Below are positions 15,049-24,326 of a stretch of DNA of 28,796 nt, in pieces. The position numbers were made by a program, and so were the translations under genes. Source of the DNA: Deinococcus hopiensis KR-140. Lineage in GTDB: Bacteria; Deinococcota; Deinococci; Deinococcales; Deinococcaceae. Location: contig CALPYF020000048.1 of NCBI GenBank assembly GCA_943327755.2, positions 1 to 28,796 on the forward strand, written 5' to 3'. The notes under the pieces were generated by a model that did not search any database, had not been told where the DNA came from, and saw nothing but the letters and a program-made list of their open reading frames with translations. The number at the start of each line of letters is the position of its first letter. The first letter of the stretch is position 1.

Positions 15049-15195
15049 ATGGTGTCCTCCTTGGACATAGAACTGGGTGCTTCGGGTCGAGCGTATCGGG
15101 AGCACCTTGACCGCGCCGTGACTGCCTGGGAAGACCACGGGCGAGTGCCTGTGGCACCGCCCGGCTCCTCGTGGGTCTGCCCCCGCCGCTCCTGA
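15049..15195 (+). CDS. Possible small protein, 48 aa
   Basis: ATG 15049 is preceded by AGGCGGC. The product begins MVSSLDIELGASGRAYREHL and continues DRAVTAWEDHGRVPVAPPGS, with normal codon use for this genome. It ends at TGA 15193-15195. It may be a short real gene or the front of a larger gene lost by decay, since the DNA behind it up to the TnpB remnant reads as non-coding in all frames. Not recognised. Confidence 0.3.
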   Translation: MVSSLDIELGASGRAYREHLDRAVTAWEDHGRVPVAPPGSSWVCPRRS

Positions 15196-15464
15196 GGACA
15201 GGGAGCAGGAGGGGCCCTCGTCAGGTCGTTCTCCTTCCGCTGGGCGACGCGGTAGGACGGTGACGCAGATCAGCGCCTCGTTCCACCTGTCGCGGGGTAA
15301 GCCGCGCTGGGTCGCGTCAACAGGTCCGCTTGTTCTTCGTCGGCGGCGAGCCAGCACTTGAGGTCCCGCAGGCCCCCCTCGCTCTTCCTACAACTGAAGT
15401 ACGTGCTGTTGCAGTTGTCCGTGAGCAGGTTCACGCACGGTTGCAACCACGATGGGCTGCTCGG

Positions 15465-15659
15465 AACGTTGTTCACGTCGACCCCCGGTACACCTTTCAG
15501 CGGTGCAACGCCTGTGGCCACACCTGCCGGGAGAACCGGGCCAGTCAGTCGCAGTTTCGACGTGTCACCTGCGGTCATGTGGACAATGCCGATTTGAACA
15601 TCTTGGGGCGGGCCGTCCCATCAGGCGTCAACGTAGCGCACCGCGCAAGCGTCGCCTGA
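15465..15659 (+). pseudogene. Decayed TnpB (IS200/IS605 OrfB) C-terminal remnant
   Basis: The translation from AAC 15465 (NVVHVDPRYTFQRCNACGHT) and its continuation (CRENRASQSQFRRVTCGHV, DNADLNILGRA) is the zinc-ribbon and last RuvC part of TnpB, the RNA-guided nuclease ancestor of Cas12. It is clearly broken. The second Cys pair has lost a Cys (FRRVTCGH instead of FRCVTCGH). The motif DNADxNAAxNILGR has lost about four residues between the two Asn codons, as expected from a 12-base deletion between repeats. Everything upstream of the VDPRYT region is missing. No TnpA is present. Confidence 0.7.
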
Positions 15660-15663
15660 GAAG

Positions 15664-15683
15664 CCAACAGATTTATCCGTTGG
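15664..15683 (+). repeat. Small hairpin just after the TnpB remnant
   Basis: CCAAC and GTTGG pair around a 10-nt loop, five bases past the TnpB stop. A hairpin here is expected at the right end of an IS200/IS605-type element, where the guide RNA also ends. The stem is short, so this is suggestive only. Confidence 0.3.
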
Positions 15684-15765
15684 TAGGTCACGCCCCTGAC
15701 GTGGCTCTCTGTGGACGGCAGAGCAGGCCACAGATCTGAACACTATTCCAGCGTGATCCGGGGAC

Positions 15766-15771
15766 TACCCT
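15766..15771 (+). promoter_or_regulatory. Putative -10 box of a leaderless oxidoreductase transcript
   Basis: TACCCT ends 7 bases before the ATG at 15779, and no Shine-Dalgarno site is present. This is the spacing expected if the transcript starts at the ATG. The -35 region is weak. Confidence 0.35.
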
Positions 15772-15778
15772 TCAGCTC

Positions 15779-16741
15779 ATGCGCGCCCTGACCTTCTCCC
15801 ATTTCGGTGGCCCTGACGTCCTGGACTACCGTGACCTGCCAGACCCGGTGCTGCGACCCGGGCACGCCATCGTCGCACTGGAGGCCATTGGCCTGAATTT
15901 TGCCGACCTCTACCGCCGCCGGGGCCAGTATCACCTGGCCGGAACGCCGCCCTATATTGCCGGTTATGAAGGCGCGGGCCGTATCGTGGCCCTCGCCGAC
16001 GACCAGTCGCTGTTCGCGGTGGGTGACCGGGTGGCTTTCGCGGACAGTCCGCACGCTCAGGCTGAACTGGCCCTCGTCCACATGGATCACCTCATTCCAC
16101 TCCCGGATGACATCGGCAGTGATACGGCTGCGGCTTTGCTGCTTCAGGGGCTGACCGCCCAGTACCTCGTCCGGGACAGTCACCTCCTCAAAGCAGGAGA
16201 AACGGCGCTCGTTCATGCGGCCGCTGGCGGCGTCGGCCTGCTGCTGGTCCAGATGGCCCGCGCTGCCGGCGCGCGGGTGATCGGGCTGACGTCGAGTCCT
16301 CAGAAAGCCGAGGCGGCGCAGCGGGCCGGTGCGGGTGAGGTGCTGCTCTATGACAGCGCGTGGGTGTCCGCGGTTCTCGAGCTGACCGGTGGCGGCGTGG
16401 ACGTCGCGTACGACGCTGTAGGCCGCACGCTGATGCAGAGCTTCGAAGCTGTGCGGACTGGCGGACAGGTCGTCTTCTACGGCATGGCTGGCGGAGATCC
16501 GCCCCTCGTAGACCCGCGCTTGCTGATGGACACGTCCAAGACGTTGACGGGCGGTGATCTCTGGAATGTCCTGCGCCGGCCAGAAGACCGGCGGGAACGC
16601 GCCGCTGAACTGTTTGAGCAGGTCAGGTCAGGTGCGCTGACCGTGCAGGTCGCCGCCCGCTTCCCTCTACGGGACGGGGCAGCTGCCCACCGCCTGCTCG
16701 AAAGCCGTCAGAGCAGTGGAAAGGTACTGCTGCTGCCATGA
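15779..16741 (+). CDS. Quinone oxidoreductase (zinc-free MDR family)
   Basis: A 320-residue medium-chain dehydrogenase/reductase of the NADPH:quinone reductase (Qor) type. The N-terminal GroES-like domain contains GLNFADLYRRRGQY and GYEGAGRIVAL, and the zinc ligands of alcohol dehydrogenases are absent, as usual in Qor. The Rossmann domain has VHAAAGGVGLLLVQMARAAG, the fingerprint AAGGVG, and then GADVAYD-like GGVDVAYDAVG. The protein would transfer electrons from NADPH to quinones or similar carbonyl compounds in the cytoplasm. Length is normal and the gene looks intact. ATG 15779 has no ribosome site and is probably leaderless. It is a single gene, followed by a hairpin region, and not obviously tied to the sugar operon. 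Confidence 0.88.
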   Translation: MRALTFSHFGGPDVLDYRDLPDPVLRPGHAIVALEAIGLNFADLYRRRGQYHLAGTPPYIAGYEGAGRIVALADDQSLFAVGDRVAFADSPHAQAELALVHMDHLIPLPDDIGSDTAAALLLQGLTAQYLVRDSHLLKAGETALVHAAAGGVGLLLVQMARAAGARVIGLTSSPQKAEAAQRAGAGEVLLYDSAWVSAVLELTGGGVDVAYDAVGRTLMQSFEAVRTGGQVVFYGMAGGDPPLVDPRLLMDTSKTLTGGDLWNVLRRPEDRRERAAELFEQVRSGALTVQVAARFPLRDGAAAHRLLESRQSSGKVLLLP

Positions 16742-16784
16742 ACACGAGGGGAGAACCAGCTACCCTCATTTGATCTGGGGGTGT

Positions 16785-16820
16785 GCCGGACCCCGGCTGT
16801 TTATAGAGTCCGGCAGCCGG
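16785..16820 (+). terminator. Two overlapping, mutually exclusive hairpins after the oxidoreductase
   Basis: GCCGGAC (16785-16791) pairs with GTCCGGC (16808-16814), and CCGGCTG (16793-16799) pairs with CAGCCGG (16814-16820). The loops contain TTTATAG. Only one stem can form fully at a time. The likely role is a terminator about 45 bp after the stop; there is no T-run after the stem. Confidence 0.35.
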
Positions 16821-17300
16821 CTCGGCAATCAGGTGAGTGCTCTGCCAACTGCGGACAGAGCGGAGCGGAGGCCCGGCGTCCCTGGATGACGCCCAGGGGA
16901 CGTGTTGCACAGCGCGGCCCCCGACTGGGGGAGCGCCGGAGTCGTGTCTTCGACAGCGCACATCATGACGCCAGCTGTGGTCAGGTCTGCACGCAGCGGC
17001 AGATGTTCACCGGAACGGCCTCAGACCGGCGCGCGCCCTGACTACAGCAGCCTGGAATACAGGTGGCTCAGCACGACCCCTGCATCGGACGTGGCGCCGG
17101 CGAATGGACGGTAGCGGGTGGCACTCAGATACCTGAACTGCAGAGTGGCCGATCCGTGTCCAGCCGCTCCATGTGCCTCAACATGGAATCCGGCGCGTGC
17201 CTGGGGACCCCGGCGTTGAGCAGATGCTGCTTCCCGCGCGGATGAGACCCTCTCTCAGCGCCCGGTTGCTCGTCTGGGCACTGGAGGCAGAAGTGGTGCA
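16821..17300. other. Intergenic region, possible traces of an old minus-strand gene
   Basis: No intact gene is seen. On the minus strand around 17051-17260 two adjacent frames read protein-like (GKQHLLNAGVPRHAPDSMLR, then LQFRYLSATRYRPFAGAT and DAGVVLSHLYSRLL), suggesting a gene broken by a frameshift. I cannot name it, and the signal is weak. Confidence 0.2.
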
Positions 17301-17308
17301 GGCCCAAC

Positions 17309-17336
17309 TTGACAGAGCGGCGCAAAGGCGTACACT
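17309..17336 (+). promoter_or_regulatory. Strong sigma-70-type promoter of the sugar operon
   Basis: A perfect -35 TTGACA (17309-17314) is followed after 16 bases by TACACT (17331-17336). Transcription would start near 17343, inside the first operator, so repressor binding there would block it directly. Confidence 0.75.
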
Positions 17337-17340
17337 GCGG

Positions 17341-17356
17341 TTGTAACCGCTTACAA
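17341..17356 (+). promoter_or_regulatory. LacI-family operator O1
   Basis: TTGTAACCGCTTACAA is a dyad with perfect TTGTAA/TTACAA arms and the central CG typical of LacI-family sites. It covers the expected start of transcription. The same 16 bases, with four more matching bases (GCGG) on one flank, occur inverted at 17417-17432. Confidence 0.8.
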
Positions 17357-17363
17357 AACGCTG

Positions 17364-17383
17364 TCACCGGTCCTGTCCGGTGA
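17364..17383 (+). terminator. Leader hairpin between the two operators
   Basis: TCACCGG and CCGGTGA form a perfect 7-bp stem with a 6-nt loop, in what should be the transcribed leader; a short TCTTTT follows 7 bases later. It could attenuate or stabilise the leader RNA. The T-run is too far from the stem for a standard terminator. Confidence 0.35.
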
Positions 17384-17416
17384 AAGAGGTCTTTTGGCGC
17401 ATGCATATCCGCAGGA

Positions 17417-17432
17417 TTGTAAGCGGTTACAA
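17417..17432 (-). promoter_or_regulatory. LacI-family operator O2
   Basis: TTGTAAGCGGTTACAA is the exact reverse complement of O1. Its centre lies 76 bp from that of O1, about seven helical turns, so one tetramer or two dimers could loop the DNA. It ends 6 bases before the ribosome site of lacI. Confidence 0.8.
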
Positions 17433-17448
17433 CCGCTGGGAGGTACGG

Positions 17449-18438
17449 GTGAACGCCACAATCGATACCATGACTCCACGCCCGACCATTGACGACATTG
17501 CCCGCGTCGCCGGCGTCAGTACCGGCACCGTCAGCCGCGTGATCAACGGCAAGCACACGGTCGCTGAACGCACCCGCGCGCACGTGCAGGACGTCATGAC
17601 CCAGCTCGGCTACACCCCAGACCCCGCTGCTCGCCACCTCAGCTGGCGGCGCGGGCAGACCCTCGGCCTCTCCCTCGACCGCGACGACCCGGTCCTGCAC
17701 CCCTACCACGTCTTGTTCCGCCGCGCCCTGGAAAGTCAGACCGCCGCCCTCGGCGTCCGGCTTGAGGACCTACGCGCCGACCTGCGCCGCATGACCCGCC
17801 TTCCCAGCGCCGTTCTGGTCATGCACGCCGCCGAACACGATCCACGGCTCGACTACCTGCGCCGTCACGACGTTCCTGCCGTGCTCATCGGCCACGAGGT
17901 CGGCTCGTTCTGGGTCGCTCCCGACGATGTCGGCGGCGCCCGGCTCGCTACCGAGCAACTCACCCGGGCTGGACACCGCCGCCTTGCCTACCTGGGCCGC
18001 GGAACGAGTCAGGTCGCGCAGGACCGAGAGTACGGCTTCCAGGACGCGGCCCGCGCCGCTGGCGCACAGACGCACTTCATTCCTGGCGATTTCACGGTAC
18101 TCGGCGGGTACCGTGCCGTCCGCCGCGCCTGGGAGAGCGGGATGCGGTTCACGGGCCTCTTCGCGCAGAGTGACGAAAGTGCTGCGGGTGCCATCGCTGC
18201 CCTGGAAGACCTCGGCGTCCGTGTCCCGCAGGACGTCAGTGTCGTCGGTTTCGACGGGCTGCCTGAACTGCCCGTCCCGGTCCAACTCACCACCGTTGCG
18301 CAGGACATTCCCCGCATCGCCAGCACCGCCCTGATCCTGATGCAGGAAGCCGTGGCCGGCCGGCCCGTCCGCGGCGAATTCATCCCCGTACAGCTCAAAC
18401 CCGGCGCGACCGTCGCGCCCCCCGGAGGAACACCATGA
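17449..18438 (+). CDS. LacI-family transcriptional repressor
   Basis: This 329-residue regulator has an N-terminal helix-turn-helix (TIDDIARVAGVSTGTVSRVI, about residues 13-32), a hinge helix (DPAARHLSWRRGQ) and a periplasmic-binding-type sensor domain (GHEVGSF, GGARLATEQLTRAGHRRLAYLG, ALEDLGVRVPQDVSVVGFDG). It should bind the two TTGTAA/TTACAA operators and release on binding a sugar, so it represses its own operon. The start GTG 17449 has GGGAGGT four bases upstream; the later ATG at 17470 has none, and the open frame back to 17380 would run through operator 2. Its TGA overlaps the next ATG (ATGA), coupling it to the binding protein. Confidence 0.9.
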   Translation: MNATIDTMTPRPTIDDIARVAGVSTGTVSRVINGKHTVAERTRAHVQDVMTQLGYTPDPAARHLSWRRGQTLGLSLDRDDPVLHPYHVLFRRALESQTAALGVRLEDLRADLRRMTRLPSAVLVMHAAEHDPRLDYLRRHDVPAVLIGHEVGSFWVAPDDVGGARLATEQLTRAGHRRLAYLGRGTSQVAQDREYGFQDAARAAGAQTHFIPGDFTVLGGYRAVRRAWESGMRFTGLFAQSDESAAGAIAALEDLGVRVPQDVSVVGFDGLPELPVPVQLTTVAQDIPRIASTALILMQEAVAGRPVRGEFIPVQLKPGATVAPPGGTP

Positions 18439-19655
18439 AGAAGTGCCTGCTGCTCAGCTTCGCCCTGCTCGCCTCCGCCCACGCCCAGACCACCGTGAAG
18501 ATCAACGGCTACGGCGGCACTGACCCGGCTGTCGTCGGCGATCTGATCAACCGCTTTGTGAAGCCCGCGCTGGCCAAGGACAAGATCACGGTCGTGTACG
18601 AGCCGCTGCAGGGCGATTACAACAAGTCCCTGACCACCCTGCTCGCCGCTGGAACCGCCGGGGACGTGTTCTACCTCCCGGCCGAGACCCTCGACGGGTT
18701 CGTCGCCACCGGGAAGGTCCTGCCACTGAACGGCCTCGTGAACACCAGCCCGTTCATCAAGAGCCTGAACACGGCCTTTACCCGGAACGGGCGCCTGTAC
18801 GGCGTCGCGAAGGACTTCAATACCCTGACCCTGGTGTACAACAAGGACCTCTTCGACGAGGCCGGCGTGAAATACCCCGACAGCACCGACACCTGGGCCA
18901 CCCTGCAGACCAAACTCACCACCCTGAAACAGAAACTCGGCCCGGACTACGCCGGGATCTGCCTGCAACCCAACTGGGACCGTTTCGGGGCGTTTGCGTT
19001 CGCGACCGGCTGGACGCAGTTCGACAGTAAGGGCAAGACGAACCTCGCCGACCCGCGCTTCGCGGACTCGTTCAACTTCTACACTGGCCTGGCCCGGGGC
19101 AAGGTCGGCATTCAGCCCAGCGAGGTCAGTGAAGGCTGGACCGGCGGCTGCCTGAAGACCGGCAAGGTCGCCGTAGGCATCGAGGGCAACTGGGTCGTGA
19201 ACTTCCTGCGTGACAACGCCCCCAACCTGAAATTCGGCACGGCCCTCATGCCGAAAAGCACCAAGACCGGCAAGCGCGGAAACTTCCTGTACACCGTGGG
19301 CTGGGCCATCAACAGCGGCACCAAGAACCGCGCGGCGGCCCTGAAAGTTCTGAACATCCTGACCAGCCCGCAGGTGCAGCAGTACGTGCTGGAGCAGGGC
19401 CTCGCCATTCCCAGCCGCACCGCCCTGACGAGCAACGCGTACTTCAAGAAGACCGATCCGGGCGCCGTGAACAGCCGCCTGGTGTTCGACGGCGCCGATG
19501 ACGGCAACGTCCGCGCCTTCACGTTCGGGCCCCAGGGCACCGACTGGAGCAAGCCCATCAACGAGGCCCTCGCAGCCGTCCTGAGTGGCCAGAAGAGCGC
19601 CGCCGACGCCCTGAAGAAAGCGCAGGCGGATATGAACGCCTTCCAGTCCCGCTGA
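18435..19655 (+). CDS. ABC sugar transporter solute-binding protein
   Basis: A 406-residue extracytoplasmic binding protein of the SBP_bac_1 (MalE-like, cluster B) group. A signal peptide ends in SAHA at about residue 17-18 and is not followed by a lipobox Cys, so the mature protein is released rather than lipid-anchored. Family features are the GDVFYLPAETLDGFV region, GRLYGVAKDFNTLTLVYNKD, GKVAVGIEGNWVV and AALKVLNILTSPQVQQYVLE. It catches an oligosaccharide for the permeases encoded behind it; maltodextrin is a reasonable guess from the debranching enzyme in the operon, but the sequence alone does not fix the sugar. The ATG overlaps the lacI stop and has GGAGGA upstream. A strong hairpin follows the gene. 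Confidence 0.88.
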   Translation: MKKCLLLSFALLASAHAQTTVKINGYGGTDPAVVGDLINRFVKPALAKDKITVVYEPLQGDYNKSLTTLLAAGTAGDVFYLPAETLDGFVATGKVLPLNGLVNTSPFIKSLNTAFTRNGRLYGVAKDFNTLTLVYNKDLFDEAGVKYPDSTDTWATLQTKLTTLKQKLGPDYAGICLQPNWDRFGAFAFATGWTQFDSKGKTNLADPRFADSFNFYTGLARGKVGIQPSEVSEGWTGGCLKTGKVAVGIEGNWVVNFLRDNAPNLKFGTALMPKSTKTGKRGNFLYTVGWAINSGTKNRAAALKVLNILTSPQVQQYVLEQGLAIPSRTALTSNAYFKKTDPGAVNSRLVFDGADDGNVRAFTFGPQGTDWSKPINEALAAVLSGQKSAADALKKAQADMNAFQSR

Positions 19656-19669
19656 CGTTCTGCCTGAGT

Positions 19670-19708
19670 GCGGGGAGGGGGTCGGGGATGCCCGCCCCGC
19701 CTCCCCGC
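19670..19708 (+). repeat. Very stable intercistronic hairpin between binding protein and permease
   Basis: GCGGGGAGG (19670-19678) and CCTCCCCGC (19700-19708) pair perfectly; inside, GGG/CCC and CGGG-gatg-CCCG extend the stem. There is no T-run, and the permease ribosome site lies just beyond. Such structures after binding-protein genes protect the upstream mRNA from 3' decay or cut read-through, keeping the binding protein in excess. Confidence 0.65.
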
Positions 19709-19725
19709 GTGGCTGGAGGTGTCTC

Positions 19726-20813
<1,088 letters not shown>

Positions 20814-20817
<4 letters not shown>

Positions 20818-22352
20818 CTGCCGCCCCGCACACCGCCGCGCCGCGTCCCCTGGCCCGCAGCGCTCAGGACCGCTGGCTGGCCCGGCGCCGCTGGGCGCGC
20901 GCCGCGTGGCTGTACGCCTTCATGCTCGTCATGAGCTTCGTCTTTCTGGGACCCTTCGTGACCGGCGCCCTGAGTTCGGTCAAGGACAACCCCAACGAGT
21001 ACCCGCCCAGCCTGAAGATCCCGCAGCTGACCCCCCAGTACATCGCCCGCGCGTGGTCGCTCGGCGCGCAGGGCAGCGGGGACGGCTGGCAGGGTGGCCT
21101 GACACCCGGACGGAGCGTGACTTTCGACGTGACGGTCGCCTCGCCTGCCGGGGCGCCGCAGGCTCCCCCCACCGTGGCCCTCTTCCCATACCAGCCGGTC
21201 AGTCTGGTCGCCACCACTCGACTGGCGCAGGCCCGCGACTACGCGCAGGTGCGCGTGCAGCCCACCGGGCAGACCGGGAACGCACGCCGCTACCGCGTGA
21301 CCGTGACCAGCCCCGTCCTGACCAAACAGACAGGGGAGACCGTGCGCGCCGTCCTGACCGCGCCGGACGCGAACCTCCGCGCGCGCCTGCGCGGCGGTCA
21401 GGTCGTGCCCGTCATGCTCGATACCCCTGAAGCGCAGGCCCGGCAGTACGACCTCAATGAAGGCCAGCCCGTGGAACTCGTCCGCGGCCCCGCCGGGTAC
21501 AGCCTGCGCGGCCCGCTGCTGGAACGCACACCGCTCCAGGTGGACGTGCAGCGTGGCCAGGCCATCACGGGCAGTACCCTGCCGCCCAGCGACCGGCAGA
21601 ACTTCGGGCGGTCCTTCGCGTTTCGCAATGTCACCCCCGGCCTCCTCGGGTACACCCTGAGCAACTACCGCCGCGCGTTCAACGAGACGCGCGACCCGAA
21701 AAGCGGCCGCAGCCTGTTCCTGAGCTGGGTCACCAACTCCTTTACGTACGCGTTCCTGCGCGTCGCCGCCGGGATTCTCTTCTGCTCGCTGGCCGGGTAC
21801 GCCCTGGCCCGCCTGACCTTCCCCGGCCGCACGCTGATCTTCTTCTCGGCCGTGCTGTTCGTCCAGATGGTGCCGAGTCAGGTGAACCTCGTGAGCAACT
21901 ACGTGCTGCTCAAAGACCTGAACCTGCTGAACCTGTGGGGCCTGTGGCTGAGCGGCCTGGTCCCCGCCGGCGGCGTGTTCCTCATGAAACAGTTCTTTGA
22001 GGGCATGCCGCGCGAACTGGAGGAATCGGCCGCCATCGACGGAGCCGGGACCTTCACGACCTTCCTGCGCGTGATGCTGCCGCAGGCCGGTCCAGCACTG
22101 ATCGCGCTGGCCATCACCCAGTTCCAGGGGGCCTGGAACGATTTCTTCTGGCCCCTGGTGATCCTGCGCGACAACGCCAGTTTCACGCTCACCGTCGGCC
22201 TGTCGAACTTCCGCGAGTTGTACGGCGGCCAGGGCGACTACGGCCTGATCCTGGCCGGCGCTGTGCTGAGCGCCATTCCCGTCATCATCCTGTTCGTGGT
22301 GTTCCAGCGCTACTTCGTGGACACCGGCGCGGACAGCGCTGTCAAAGGCTGA
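20814..22352 (+). CDS. ABC sugar permease, MalG-type, with large insert after TM1
   Basis: Partner of the previous permease. The last 215 or so residues are a normal MalG-like core: TM segments from about 309, the EAA loop EESAAIDGAGTFTTFLRVML near 402, and a final segment ending before DTGADSAVKG. Normal MalG proteins have about 280 residues; this one has 512. The surplus lies between TM1 (about 30-52) and TM2, where about 200 residues (about 75-275) of strand-rich, Pro/Gly/Thr-rich sequence face the outside (SVTFDVTVAS, YAQVRVQPTG, RYRVTVTSPV, GQPVELVRGP). In E. coli it is MalF, not MalG, that carries a big external loop to hold the binding protein. ATGA overlap with the upstream gene couples their synthesis. 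Confidence 0.87.
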
Positions 22353-22382
22353 GCCTTCACCTCTCCTCCTGAAAGGAACGTC

Positions 22383-24281
22383 ATGCTTCAAACCCGCACT
22401 GTCCTGAAAGACCAAGACCTGTACCTCGTCGGCGACGCGCACTTCACGGTTGCCGAAGGGGAGAGCGGCCTGTACCGCCGCGACACCCGCGTCCTGTCCC
22501 GCTATGAATGGCGCGTGGACGGAGAGGCGCCCCAGATCCTGATGCAGCGTGAGCGCGCGCCGTTCTGGCTCCACCAGCAGAGCGCCAACGCGAACGTCGG
22601 GTACACCATGCGCGTCGGTGCGCAGCGCGACCTGACCGTGACCGGCACTGAACTGCGCGACACGCTGCGCGTCACCCGCTACCAGCCCGGCCCCCCGACC
22701 CGCCTGAGCCTGCACCTCGCGGCCGACTTCGTGGACATGTTCGAGGTGCGCGGCTGGCCCGGCGCCCTCCCGCCCCGCACCGTGCACGCGCACGCAACAG
22801 CTGAGGGTGTCACCTTCGCCTTCGAGGCTGAGGACGGCCTGCGCAGCCGCGCCGTGATCACCTGCACCCCCCCCGCCCACTGGGACGGTCAGGCCCTCCA
22901 CTGGGACCTGAACGGGGAGACCACGGACATCCAGGTCAGCGTCTATGCCCTTCAGGAGGATGAAACGCCGCGCGCCGGTGACCGGGACGCCCTGCTGGCC
23001 GAGTACGCGAAGGTGCAGGCAGATCTCCTCGCGCAGGTACCGGCCGCCAGCGAGCGCGACCGCGCCGTCATCGCGCGCAGCGCCGAGGACCTCCGCAGCC
23101 TCACGTTCCCGACCCCGCAGGGCCCCTTCCCGGCAGCGGGCCTGCCCTGGTTCGTCGCGCCGTTCGGACGCGACTCCTTGCTCATCGCGCTGATGACCCA
23201 CCGGCACTTCCCTGAGATGGCCCTGAGCGTCGCGCGGTACCTTGCCGCGCACCAGGGCCGCACGTACGATCCAGTCACGCTGGAACAGCCCGGCAAGATC
23301 CTGCACGAGTCGCGCGTGGGTGAACTCACGCGGTTGGGCCGCACGCCGCACCGCCCGTACTACGCCACCGCCGACGCCACGCCCCTGTTCGTGTGGCTGG
23401 TCGGGGAACTCGCGGTCCATCACCCGGACCTCGCGCAGGAACTCCGCCCGCACTGGGAGGCGGCCCTGGCCTGGTGCCTGGGCGACGGCGATCCCGACGG
23501 CGACGGTTTCCTGGAGTACACGCCCGACCCCGGCGGCATCACGAACGCCGTGTGGAAGGACAGTGGGGACAGCACCTTCACGGAAGGCGGCGTGGACGTC
23601 AGCGGGCACGTGGCGGTCGTCGAAGTGCAGGGCTACGCGTACGCCGCGTACCGCTCGGCCGCAGCCCTCTACCGGCAGCTGAACGAGGCCGCGCAGGCCG
23701 ACGAGTGGGACGCGCGGGCCAGCGCGCTGCAACGCGCGTTCGTGACGGCCTTCTACTGGCCCGAGCGCGGGTATTACGTGCACGGCCTGAACGGCGACAA
23801 GGCGCCCCTGCGTGTCCTGGTCAGCAATCCCGCTCACGCACTCCTGACCGGCATCTACCCACCCGACCATGCGGGCGCAGTCGCCCGCACCGCGCTGCAG
23901 GATGAACTCTGGAGTGGGTGGGGGATCCGCACGCTCGGCGTGAACGAACCCCGCTTCAACCCAGTTTCCTACCACAACGGCAGCGTCTGGCCGCACGATA
24001 CGGCCCTGGCGGCACTCGGCATGGCCCGCTACGGCCTGCACCGTGAGGCGCAACAGGTGGCGCGCGCCCTGTTCGATGCCGCCGCCGCTGCCCCCGACAG
24101 TCGCCTCAGTGAACTGTTTGCCGGGTTCCCCCGCACCGGTCACCTGCCGCCCGTCCCGTACCCCGCCGCGTGCCATCCACAGGGCTGGGACGCGGCGGCC
24201 CCGATCGCCCTCGCAGGCCTGCTGACACTCCCACCCCCTGCGTCGCCAACAGCCATCGTCCCGGGCGTTCTGACGACTTGA
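22383..24281 (+). CDS. Glycogen-debranching-type glycosidase (amylo-alpha-1,6-glucosidase-like)
   Basis: A 632-residue two-domain enzyme. The N-terminal beta-sandwich (about 1-190) is of the glycogen-debranching N-terminal type, with the typical opening LVGDAHFTVAEGESGLYRRD followed by TRVLSRYEW. A six-hairpin (alpha/alpha)6 domain follows from about 220, with AGLPWFVAPFGRDSL near 260, WKDSGDS near 390, VEVQGYAYAAY, and the closing NPVSYHNGSVWPHDTAL. The acidic residues in WKDSGDS and around HNGSVWPHD are the likely catalytic region. There is no signal peptide, so it acts in the cytoplasm on the sugar imported by the transporter, probably an alpha-glucan or related oligosaccharide. It starts 30 bp after the permease with AAGGAA upstream and is the last gene before a clear terminator. 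Confidence 0.85.
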   Translation: MLQTRTVLKDQDLYLVGDAHFTVAEGESGLYRRDTRVLSRYEWRVDGEAPQILMQRERAPFWLHQQSANANVGYTMRVGAQRDLTVTGTELRDTLRVTRYQPGPPTRLSLHLAADFVDMFEVRGWPGALPPRTVHAHATAEGVTFAFEAEDGLRSRAVITCTPPAHWDGQALHWDLNGETTDIQVSVYALQEDETPRAGDRDALLAEYAKVQADLLAQVPAASERDRAVIARSAEDLRSLTFPTPQGPFPAAGLPWFVAPFGRDSLLIALMTHRHFPEMALSVARYLAAHQGRTYDPVTLEQPGKILHESRVGELTRLGRTPHRPYYATADATPLFVWLVGELAVHHPDLAQELRPHWEAALAWCLGDGDPDGDGFLEYTPDPGGITNAVWKDSGDSTFTEGGVDVSGHVAVVEVQGYAYAAYRSAAALYRQLNEAAQADEWDARASALQRAFVTAFYWPERGYYVHGLNGDKAPLRVLVSNPAHALLTGIYPPDHAGAVARTALQDELWSGWGIRTLGVNEPRFNPVSYHNGSVWPHDTALAALGMARYGLHREAQQVARALFDAAAAAPDSRLSELFAGFPRTGHLPPVPYPAACHPQGWDAAAPIALAGLLTLPPPASPTAIVPGVLTT

Positions 24282-24294
24282 AGTCGTGATTGAA

Positions 24295-24326
24295 GGCGAC
24301 CGCGCTCGTGGCGGTCGCCTCTTGTT
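24295..24326 (+). terminator. Rho-independent terminator of the sugar operon
   Basis: GGCGACCGC (24295-24303) pairs perfectly with GCGGTCGCC (24311-24319) around a 7-nt loop and is followed by TCTTGTT. It lies 13 bases after the stop of the last gene. Confidence 0.8.

Noticed and set aside
14791..15578. Minus-strand frames (188 and 102 codons) opposite the small genes and the TnpB remnant
   Set aside because: The TnpB remnant on the plus strand is unmistakable, and the minus frames show no start signal or motif; fragments look protein-like only over short runs.
17380..17448. Longer LacI start at 17380
   Set aside because: It would translate through operator 2 and place 23 unrelated residues before the DNA-binding domain; GTG 17449 has the strong ribosome site.
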